Below, piece by piece: positions 1 through 5,207 of a stretch of 5,207 nt of DNA. The first letter of the stretch is position 1, and every line of letters begins with the position of its first letter. Below the pieces are notes generated by a model. The model was not told the origin of the DNA and made no database searches. It saw nothing but the letters and a program-made list of their open reading frames with translations. Position numbers and translations under genes: made by a program. Source of the DNA: CAZUMH01 sp964621645 (GTDB lineage Bacteria; Zhuqueibacterota; QNDG01; JAGLOF01); assembly GCA_964621645.1 (NCBI GenBank), contig CAZUMH010000149.1, positions 1 through 5,207 of the forward strand, read 5' to 3'.

Positions 1-64
1 ATCTCAAAGGATTCTATAACATCATTGATGGCAGGAGCCATCTATCATCCGGACGGACAGACCT

Positions 65-550
65 ATGCAAAAAAAACATTCTGGAAAAACAACAGAAATC
101 ATCCTGCGGTTTTTGGCCGAACCTACTGATATCAATCTGTTTGGTAAAGTCCACGGGGGCGCCGTGATGAAATGGATCGACCAGGCGGGATATGTCTGCG
201 CCACGGGCTGGTGCGGCCTTCCCTGTGTGACGGTGTATGTGGGGGGCATCCGGTTTCATAAACCGATTCTCATCGGGAATCTGGTAGAAGTTCGCGCCCG
301 GCTGGTCTATACGGGGAAAACCAGCATGCATATGCGGGTCGAGGTTCGGGCGGCTGATCCGAAAAAAAAACATTTCACCCGGACGACCCAGTGTACCATT
401 GTATTTGTGGCCATTGACGATAGGGGCCGGCCTGTGGATGTTCCCAAATGGGAACCCTGTACTCCGGAGGAAAAGCGGCTGGAACAGGCCGCCATCCGTT
501 TTATGGAGTCGGGAAAGCAGGCTGATGAAGAGATGGTATCGGCTTTCTAA
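65..550 (+). CDS. Acyl-CoA thioesterase, hotdog fold (YciA/ACOT7-like)
   Basis: This 161-residue protein most likely hydrolyses acyl-CoA thioesters to free acid and CoA in the cytoplasm. Residues 21-46 carry the family signature, a T-D-x-N-x-x-G-x-V-H-G-G stretch followed by a long helix with W-x-D-Q-A-G. N24 and D39 sit where the catalytic Asn and Asp of the YciA/ACOT7 family are expected. A second conserved block (about residues 56-90, V-x-V-x-x-I-x-F-x-x-P-I-x-x-G then Y-T-G-K-T-S-M) is the typical central sheet. The charged tail after about residue 130 is also usual, so the gene looks full length. The ATG at 65 is the only reasonable start: an in-frame TGA lies at 26-28 with no other start codon between. 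The ribosome site is weak (GGACGGACAG just upstream). An A9 run at 362-370 encodes three lysines. The gene stops 16 bases before the first cyclase. Substrate chain length cannot be read from the sequence. Confidence 0.93.
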   Translation: MQKKHSGKTTEIILRFLAEPTDINLFGKVHGGAVMKWIDQAGYVCATGWCGLPCVTVYVGGIRFHKPILIGNLVEVRARLVYTGKTSMHMRVEVRAADPKKKHFTRTTQCTIVFVAIDDRGRPVDVPKWEPCTPEEKRLEQAAIRFMESGKQADEEMVSAF

Positions 551-551
551 T

Positions 552-559
552 GAGACGGA
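552..559 (+). promoter_or_regulatory. Weak ribosome binding site of cyclase 1
   Basis: GAGACGGA lies 7 bases before the ATG at 567. It supports that start over the longer open frame, which runs upstream inside the thioesterase gene (TTG at 399, ATG at 525). The conserved cyclase domain begins only a few residues after the ATG at 567, which points the same way. Confidence 0.5.
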
Positions 560-566
560 ATCGACT

Positions 567-947
567 ATGAAAGAAACGCGCAGACTCGCCGCCGTCATGT
601 TCACCGACATCGCCGGCTATACATCCCTGATGTCCAAAGATGAGCAGAAGGCGCTGTCCATCCTCGAGAGAAACAGAACGCTGCAAAAATCACTGGCTAA
701 GAAACATAACGGTGAATTTCTCAAGGAGATGGGCGATGGAACCCTGCTCTGTTTCCAGAGCGCTCTGGATGCGGTGCGGTGTGCGATGGAAATTCAGCAG
801 TCCGTCAAAGGTGATCCCGATCTCAACCTCCGTATTGGGATTCATCTGGGGGATGTTGTTTTTAAGAATGGGGATGTGTTTGGAGACGGTGTTAATGTGG
901 CCTCCCGGATTGAAGCATTGGCTCAAGAGGGCGGAATCTGCATCTCG
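567..947 (+). repeat. Duplicated cyclase-domain segment, copy 1
   Basis: This segment encodes residues 1-127 of cyclase 1. It aligns without a gap to 2624-3004, offset 2057 bases. By hand count 98 of 127 residues are identical (about 77%), including 28 in a row at residues 46-73. Over 705-790 against 2762-2847, 76 of 86 bases match and 9 of the 10 differences are silent. After this segment the two genes diverge sharply. Confidence 0.85.
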
Positions 948-2597
948 GAAGCGGTTAACAAACTGATCAGCAATCATCCGGAGATCAGGACCACTTTTAT
1001 TGGCGAAAAACAATTAAAGAATATTAATCAACCGGTCAGGATCTATTCCATCACCGATAAGGAAACCGCACAACACACTGGCATGTCTAAAAGTCATGCC
1101 GGACGAACATATCCTCTGATAAAAATTACAGCAGGATTGATTCTCGTCCTCATTATAAGTTACTTTCTGTTTAATGAATTCAGAAACAATCAAGATCAAA
1201 CAATCTCCTCAATCGCCGTCCTGCCTCTGGAAAACCTGTCAGCCGATCCCGATCAGCAGTATTTTGCTGACGGCATGACAGATGTCCTCATAGCCGAGCT
1301 CGCCCAGATTAGTGCCCTGAGAGTTATCTCCCGGACATCCGTAATGCAGTACAAATCAACGAAAAAATTAATCCCTGAAATCGCCCGGGAGCTGAATGTG
1401 GATGCCTTGATTGAAGGAACAGTTCTTCAGGATGGTGATCAGGTAAGAATTACAGTCCAGCTTCTCAGAGCAAAACCCGAGGAGCATCTATGGGCCCAAA
1501 ATTATCTCCGGAATTTAGAGAACATAATTTCTTTACAGGAGGAGGTGGCTCGTAGTATTGCAGACACAATCCAAATTACCTTGACCCAGGCAGAAAAATT
1601 AAGATTGGCCAGTGCCCGGCCTGTTGACCCGAAAGCCTTTGAATACTATCTGAGAGGTCGTCATTCCTGGAATGAGAGAACTTTCACTGATTTTAACAAG
1701 AGCTATGAGTACTTCAAAAAAGCAATTGAAGCCGATCCGACCTATGCTCCGGCCTATGTTGGTATTGCAGATTACTATACCATGCTCGGCTTTTATTCAA
1801 TGCTGGCCCCCAACCAGGCTTTTCCCCAGGCTAAAGAGGCGGTTGAGAAAGCGCTTAAGCTTGATAATGATTTAGCAGAGGGCTATACCTCGCTGGCCTA
1901 TATAAAAATGCTCTACGATTGGGACTGGCTGGGAGCTGAAAAAGATTTTCACAAAGCGATCCAATTGAATCCCAATTACTCTGTAGCCTTTCAATGGTAC
2001 GGGGAGTTTTTAAGCGACATGGGAAGACATGAAGAGGCAATCGAAGCAAGCGAAAAGGCTCAGTCACTGGATCCATTCTCTCCCATCGCTAAAGTGCAAT
2101 TAGCAGGATCGCTCTATAATGCAGGATATCTCAAGCGCGCAATATCTGTCTATAATGAAGTACTGGAATTGGAACCTGACTTCCTGAGTGCACATTTCTT
2201 TTTATCCTATGCTTACGTCTCTCTGAGGAAATTTAACGAGGCAATTAATGAGGCTGAATTTGTCGCTGCTTCTGCAAACGAACGTGTTCCCGGCCTGACC
2301 ATTCCGCTTGGGTATGCTTACGCCAGGGCCGGTAGAATCTCCGAAGCAGAAGAAATACTGGATGGGCTCATCCAATCATCTCAAAAAGCCTATGTGACAC
2401 CTTTCGGGATTGCCACGATTTATTCAGCCCTGGGGAAAAAAGATATGGCGTTTGAATGGCTTGAGAAAGCATATAAGGCCAGAGATAATTGGCTTCTTCA
2501 GATTTTAGTTCATCCCAGTTTAAACGAACTTCGGTCTGATCCAAGGTTTGATGCTTTAGTAAAAAAAATGGGTTTAAATCACAATGAAAATCAATAA
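567..2597 (+). CDS. Membrane class III adenylate/guanylate cyclase with TolB-like and TPR domains (cyclase 1)
   Basis: This 676-residue protein is predicted to make a cyclic nucleotide, most likely cAMP, from ATP. The class III catalytic domain covers about residues 5-165. D14 (F-T-D-I-A-G-Y) and D57 (M-G-D-G) are the two metal-binding aspartates, K53 and D103 are the base-selecting pair, and N110 and R114 (V-N-V-A-S-R) stabilise the transition state, so the site is complete. One hydrophobic helix follows at about 184-202, with K and R enriched on its N-terminal side, so the cyclase should be cytoplasmic and the rest outside. Residues 213-340 resemble the TolB/FlgO-like domain (I-A-V-L-P-L-x-N-L-S, then Y-F-A-D-G-M-T, later E-G-T-V). 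About eight TPRs of roughly 34 residues fill 357-660, several with Asp-Pro, Asn-Pro or Glu-Pro turns (ADPTY, LNPNY, LDPFS, LEPDF). The C-terminus, with H-P-S-L-x-x-L-R-x-D-P-R-F, is usual for this family, so the protein looks intact. The gene follows the thioesterase by 16 bases and precedes its paralogue by 26. Adenylate is favoured over guanylate by K53/D103, but this is inference. Confidence 0.93.
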   Translation: MKETRRLAAVMFTDIAGYTSLMSKDEQKALSILERNRTLQKSLAKKHNGEFLKEMGDGTLLCFQSALDAVRCAMEIQQSVKGDPDLNLRIGIHLGDVVFKNGDVFGDGVNVASRIEALAQEGGICISEAVNKLISNHPEIRTTFIGEKQLKNINQPVRIYSITDKETAQHTGMSKSHAGRTYPLIKITAGLILVLIISYFLFNEFRNNQDQTISSIAVLPLENLSADPDQQYFADGMTDVLIAELAQISALRVISRTSVMQYKSTKKLIPEIARELNVDALIEGTVLQDGDQVRITVQLLRAKPEEHLWAQNYLRNLENIISLQEEVARSIADTIQITLTQAEKLRLASARPVDPKAFEYYLRGRHSWNERTFTDFNKSYEYFKKAIEADPTYAPAYVGIADYYTMLGFYSMLAPNQAFPQAKEAVEKALKLDNDLAEGYTSLAYIKMLYDWDWLGAEKDFHKAIQLNPNYSVAFQWYGEFLSDMGRHEEAIEASEKAQSLDPFSPIAKVQLAGSLYNAGYLKRAISVYNEVLELEPDFLSAHFFLSYAYVSLRKFNEAINEAEFVAASANERVPGLTIPLGYAYARAGRISEAEEILDGLIQSSQKAYVTPFGIATIYSALGKKDMAFEWLEKAYKARDNWLLQILVHPSLNELRSDPRFDALVKKMGLNHNENQ

Positions 2598-2608
2598 CGG
2601 TTCATCCT

Positions 2609-2614
2609 AAAGGG
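2609..2614 (+). promoter_or_regulatory. Ribosome binding site of cyclase 2
   Basis: AAAGGG lies 9 bases before the ATG at 2624, inside the 26-base gap after cyclase 1. It is the best-placed Shine-Dalgarno-like site in the window. It fixes the start at the ATG directly before the conserved R-K-L-A-A-V stretch. The gap has no hairpin or T-run, so co-transcription with cyclase 1 is likely. Confidence 0.65.
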
Positions 2615-2623
2615 TCACAGCTC

Positions 2624-3004
2624 ATGACCGAACAACGTAAACTCGCCGCCGTCATGTTCACGGACATCGCCGGCTACACGGCCTTGATGTCGAAGGATGA
2701 ACAAAAGACTTTGCAAATCCTCCAGAAAAACCGGGAGCTGCAGCAGTCCCTGGCTGAAAAACATAACGGTGAATTCCTCAAGGAGATGGGCGACGGTACG
2801 CTCCTCTGTTTCCAGAGCGCCCTGGACGCGGTGCGCTGTGCCGTGGAGATGCAGAAAGCCCTCAAGGACGATCCCGACCTGCAGCTGCGCATCGGCGTTC
2901 ACCTGGGTGATATTGTGTTCAAAGAAGGCGATATCTTCGGGAACGGGGTAAACATCGCCTCCCGCCTTGAGCCGCTGGCCAAACCGGGCGGAATTTGTCT
3001 CTCG
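2624..3004 (+). repeat. Duplicated cyclase-domain segment, copy 2
   Basis: This is the partner of 567-947 and encodes residues 1-127 of cyclase 2. Active-site residues and spacing are the same in both copies, while surface positions vary (for example residues 31-45 and 74-81). Most base changes in the best-conserved part are silent, so both copies appear to be held by selection on the protein. Confidence 0.85.
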
Positions 3005-5086
3005 GAACAAGTATTTCACAGTGTCCGTAATTTGCTGGATATCAAAGTCATTTCTCTGGGAAGGCAAAAACTGAAAAATGTGGATAAGCCGGTAAAAGTT
3101 TATTCCCTCGTCTCCGCGGAATGGAAACCGGCCCGTGTCTATCTGGAAAAACTCAAACAGAAACTGTCCGCTGCCGCGAGGATGTATTACTTGATCGGCG
3201 GTCTTTTCTTGATAGGGGCATATTTTATTATTTTTCAAACGGATCTGCTCTTTTCCCGGACGGTGCCTTCCATTGGCGTCCTTTATCTGAAAAACCTGGG
3301 AAATCCGGCGGATGAATATTTCTCCTATGGCGTCACCGAAGATATCATCATCGACCTTTCCAAAGCAGGAACACTCTACGTGCCGGCGATAAACGATATC
3401 CTTGCCTTTAAGGACAGCGAAAAATCGCTTACTGAAATCTCGGCCGCACTCAGAGTCAAGTACATACTCACGGGCAGCATCCGCAGGGATTCAGCGGGAG
3501 TACGGCTGGCTATGCAGCTGGTTGAGCCGAAACAAAACAAGACTCTTTGGAGTGAACGCTGGGAGACACCGTTAAGTAAAGTGCCTTCCATTAAAAACAA
3601 AATAATACGCAACATTGCAGAAAACATAAATCTGCGGCCTTCACGGGGAGCATCGCAGCGATTTGAATTCGGCCTGGTTCCGAGCGCCGATGCTTACGAA
3701 TTCTACCTAAAAGGCAGATACAAGTATCAGTATGTCAAGACCTACGAAGATGTCACCGTCGCCCGCGGCATGTACGAAAAGGCGATTGAATTGGATTCGA
3801 CATTTATCATGCCGCTGGTAGAATTAGCAGGCACGTATACCATCACCGGTGAATTCGATCAGGCTTTGCAACATTATCGAAATGCTCTTTCCCGGGCAAT
3901 ACGACTGCAGCAGGCTATCCCGGAGGCAATGACACGGAACGATATGGGCAGCGTCCTTGTTAATCTCGGTCAGTATGACCAGGCGATACAGCAGTTTGAT
4001 ACGGCACTGGCTATCTCACAGAGAATCGGGGATAAATATTCAACAGCCGGCAGTCTGCGGGAACTGGGGGTGATATACGATGAAACAGGTCAATATGACA
4101 AAGCGTTGAAGAACTTCAACCAATCCCTGGAGATCGCCAAGGCAATAGAAAATAAACATATGGAATACATGAACCTGAACAGTATTGGCATTGTCTACAA
4201 TCACCGGGGTGACCGAGAAAAAGCCCTCGATTTCTTTTCCAGATCCCTGAAGCTGCGACTGGAACTGGATGATCAGCACGGCGCCGGTGTTGTGCTTTAT
4301 AATATCGGTATTTTACAGGAATCCGGGGGAGATTACACCGGAGCAGTTGAATCATTCAATCAGGCGCTGGAGATATCCGAGAAAATCGGTGACCGGTCCG
4401 GCAAAGCGTATGTGCTGGATGGACTGGGGGGTGTATATTACTCATTAGGCAATCTTTCTAAGTCGAAGAGCATGCGCATGCAGGCGCTTCAGATTTTGGA
4501 TGATATCGGGGACAGCAGCGCTGTGGCATATGTGCTCCATAATATAAGTAGTATATATGTTGAAGAGGAGAAATATGACTCGGCCCTGACAGCAGTAAAC
4601 CGGTCTCTGGCGATTTTTACCGAATTGCAGGACATCCGGATGACAGCAAACGATTACACGATTTTGGGCAATATTCATTTTATGATGGATGATCACGCCA
4701 AGGCCGCGGCATACCTGGAACAGGCGGTTTCATTACTGGATACTCTCGGTGGAAAAGTGGAAATCCTGGAACCATTCTCTTTTCTTCTCCTCAGTAAGGA
4801 GATGACGGGTGATACCGCCTATGTAACCGCAAAACTTCCGTCTTTGGAAGCGAAACTGTCTGAGGTTGAAGATAAATACATCAAGCCGATTGTCCTCTTA
4901 AATATCGGCAAAATATATCTTATGCAGGGTGATACGATCACTGCCGGAAAATACCTGGATCCGGCCTATGAAAAAGTTAAACCGTTTATCAAGTCCAGTG
5001 AAGAAGACAGTCTCAATATGAAATTAGGGCCAGAATTCCGCAACTACCAGGAAATTCTTGAGCTATGGGCCAATAAGAAAAGATAG
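2624..5086 (+). CDS. Membrane class III adenylate/guanylate cyclase with TolB-like domain and 40-residue TPR array (cyclase 2)
   Basis: This 820-residue paralogue of cyclase 1 is also a predicted nucleotidyl cyclase. The catalytic domain (about residues 5-165) keeps every key residue at the same number as in cyclase 1: D14, K53, D57, D103, N110 and R114. A basic linker (about 168-186, rich in K and R) leads into one membrane helix at about 187-204, again placing the N-terminus in the cytoplasm. Residues 214-340 are a diverged TolB/FlgO-like domain (S-I-G-V-L-Y-L-K-N-L, Y-F-S-Y-G-V-T-E, T-G-S-I). TPRs start near residue 357. From about 448 to 690 they have a regular 40-residue period, with G-x-Y-x-x-A-x-x-x-F-x-x-A-L and I-G-D-x-x-x marks in each unit, as in the TPR_12 type used for peptide or protein binding. 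A less regular helical end reaches 820. The start is set by the AAAGGG site and by alignment with cyclase 1. The stop is 23 bases before a kinase start. The partner bound by the TPRs is unknown. Confidence 0.93.
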   Translation: MTEQRKLAAVMFTDIAGYTALMSKDEQKTLQILQKNRELQQSLAEKHNGEFLKEMGDGTLLCFQSALDAVRCAVEMQKALKDDPDLQLRIGVHLGDIVFKEGDIFGNGVNIASRLEPLAKPGGICLSEQVFHSVRNLLDIKVISLGRQKLKNVDKPVKVYSLVSAEWKPARVYLEKLKQKLSAAARMYYLIGGLFLIGAYFIIFQTDLLFSRTVPSIGVLYLKNLGNPADEYFSYGVTEDIIIDLSKAGTLYVPAINDILAFKDSEKSLTEISAALRVKYILTGSIRRDSAGVRLAMQLVEPKQNKTLWSERWETPLSKVPSIKNKIIRNIAENINLRPSRGASQRFEFGLVPSADAYEFYLKGRYKYQYVKTYEDVTVARGMYEKAIELDSTFIMPLVELAGTYTITGEFDQALQHYRNALSRAIRLQQAIPEAMTRNDMGSVLVNLGQYDQAIQQFDTALAISQRIGDKYSTAGSLRELGVIYDETGQYDKALKNFNQSLEIAKAIENKHMEYMNLNSIGIVYNHRGDREKALDFFSRSLKLRLELDDQHGAGVVLYNIGILQESGGDYTGAVESFNQALEISEKIGDRSGKAYVLDGLGGVYYSLGNLSKSKSMRMQALQILDDIGDSSAVAYVLHNISSIYVEEEKYDSALTAVNRSLAIFTELQDIRMTANDYTILGNIHFMMDDHAKAAAYLEQAVSLLDTLGGKVEILEPFSFLLLSKEMTGDTAYVTAKLPSLEAKLSEVEDKYIKPIVLLNIGKIYLMQGDTITAGKYLDPAYEKVKPFIKSSEEDSLNMKLGPEFRNYQEILELWANKKR

Positions 5087-5094
5087 GAAATTTT

Positions 5095-5101
5095 GGGGAA
5101 G
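5095..5101 (+). promoter_or_regulatory. Ribosome binding site of the kinase fragment
   Basis: GGGGAAG lies 8 bases before the ATG at 5110, in the 23-base gap after cyclase 2. It supports that start even though the reading frame closes soon afterwards. Confidence 0.5.
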
Positions 5102-5109
5102 TTGAAACC

Positions 5110-5205
5110 ATGATAGATACAAGAATTTCCCACTATAAAATTCTCGAAAAACTCGGCCAAGGCGGTAACGTGTCCCGCAAGGCCTTGTCGGAGATTGACG
5201 TATGA
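5110..5205 (+). CDS. N-terminal fragment of a Hanks-type Ser/Thr protein kinase, frame closed by a stop
   Basis: The frame encodes 31 residues and ends in TGA at 5203-5205. Residues 1-19 read like the start of a bacterial PknB-type kinase: I-S-H-Y-K-I-L-E-K-L then G-Q-G-G, the first part of the glycine-rich ATP loop (G-x-G-x-x-G). From residue 20 the match weakens. The sequence is N-V-S-R-K-A-L-S where G-G-M-G-V-V-Y-K-A would be usual, so the third loop glycine is missing. V and K-A could still align if one codon were deleted. The frame then stops two bases before the window edge. It may be a decayed gene, a junction with unrelated DNA, or poor sequence at a contig end. The spacing and ribosome site fit a fourth operon gene. 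The kinase assignment rests on only about 20 residues. Confidence 0.5.
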   Translation: MIDTRISHYKILEKLGQGGNVSRKALSEIDV

Positions 5206-5207
5206 TC

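Noticed and set aside
15..20. TATAAC as a possible -10 promoter element before the thioesterase
   Set aside because: Any -35 partner would lie outside the window, and a single hexamer is expected by chance.
28..129. Small plus-strand frame (33 codons, ATG at 28, TGA at 127) overlapping the thioesterase start
   Set aside because: Most of it lies inside the thioesterase in another frame and it has no ribosome site before it. It also stays open to the window's left edge, so it could be the tail of an upstream gene, but nothing supports that.
399..566. Longer N-terminus for cyclase 1 starting at the TTG at 399
   Set aside because: It would overlap the thioesterase for 150 bases and add 56 residues unlike any cyclase. 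The paralogue starts exactly at the position equivalent to the ATG at 567.
14..610. Open reading frame of 198 codons on the minus strand opposite the thioesterase
   Set aside because: It is a shadow of the GC-rich thioesterase gene, whose plus-strand product is clearly recognisable. The minus-strand peptide shows no domain.
2598..2623. Terminator or separate promoter between the two cyclases
   Set aside because: Twenty-six bases hold only a ribosome site. No inverted repeat with a T-run and no promoter-like pair is visible.
2615..3238. Open reading frame of 207 codons on the minus strand opposite the cyclase 2 head
   Set aside because: It is the exact antisense of a conserved catalytic domain. 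The shorter minus-strand frame opposite cyclase 1 (690-1013) has a similar peptide only because the plus strands are homologous. It has no ribosome site or family features of its own.

Overview
The window holds four same-strand (+) genes packed end to end, with no gene-free stretch longer than about 65 bases. It looks like the inside of a bacterial signalling operon that continues past the right edge. The order is a small hotdog-fold acyl-CoA thioesterase (65-550), two tandem paralogous membrane class III nucleotidyl cyclases (567-2597 and 2624-5086), and the first codons of a Hanks-type Ser/Thr protein kinase (from 5110) whose frame breaks just before the window ends. The gaps are 16, 26 and 23 bases. 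Each downstream start has a Shine-Dalgarno-like stretch, and none of the gaps has a visible terminator.

Both cyclases share one plan: an N-terminal catalytic domain with the full set of metal-binding, base-selecting and transition-state residues, one transmembrane helix, a divergent TolB/FlgO-like alpha/beta domain, and a long TPR array. By hand alignment the first 127 residues are ungapped and about 77% identical. The parts after the membrane helix have diverged strongly and even use different TPR types: about 34-residue repeats with Asp/Asn-Pro turns in the first, and an exact 40-residue period in the second. Charge distribution puts the cyclase in the cytoplasm and the TolB-like/TPR part outside the membrane. 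I infer two cAMP-producing (or related) receptors with a common output and different sensing or scaffolding ectodomains. The kinase next door belongs to a family that, in similar organisms, is often joined to the same TolB-like/TPR modules.

The organism is a bacterium of moderate GC content. The style of these genes (cyclase or kinase joined to TolB-like plus TPR, often in tandem) is familiar from uncultured Gram-negative lineages of the FCB/KSB1/Zixibacteria type and from some Bacteroidota and Proteobacteria. This placement is an impression from protein style, not a measured classification. Bases 1-64 hold no gene I can support apart from the possible tail of something upstream. No RNA gene, mobile element or CRISPR array is visible.
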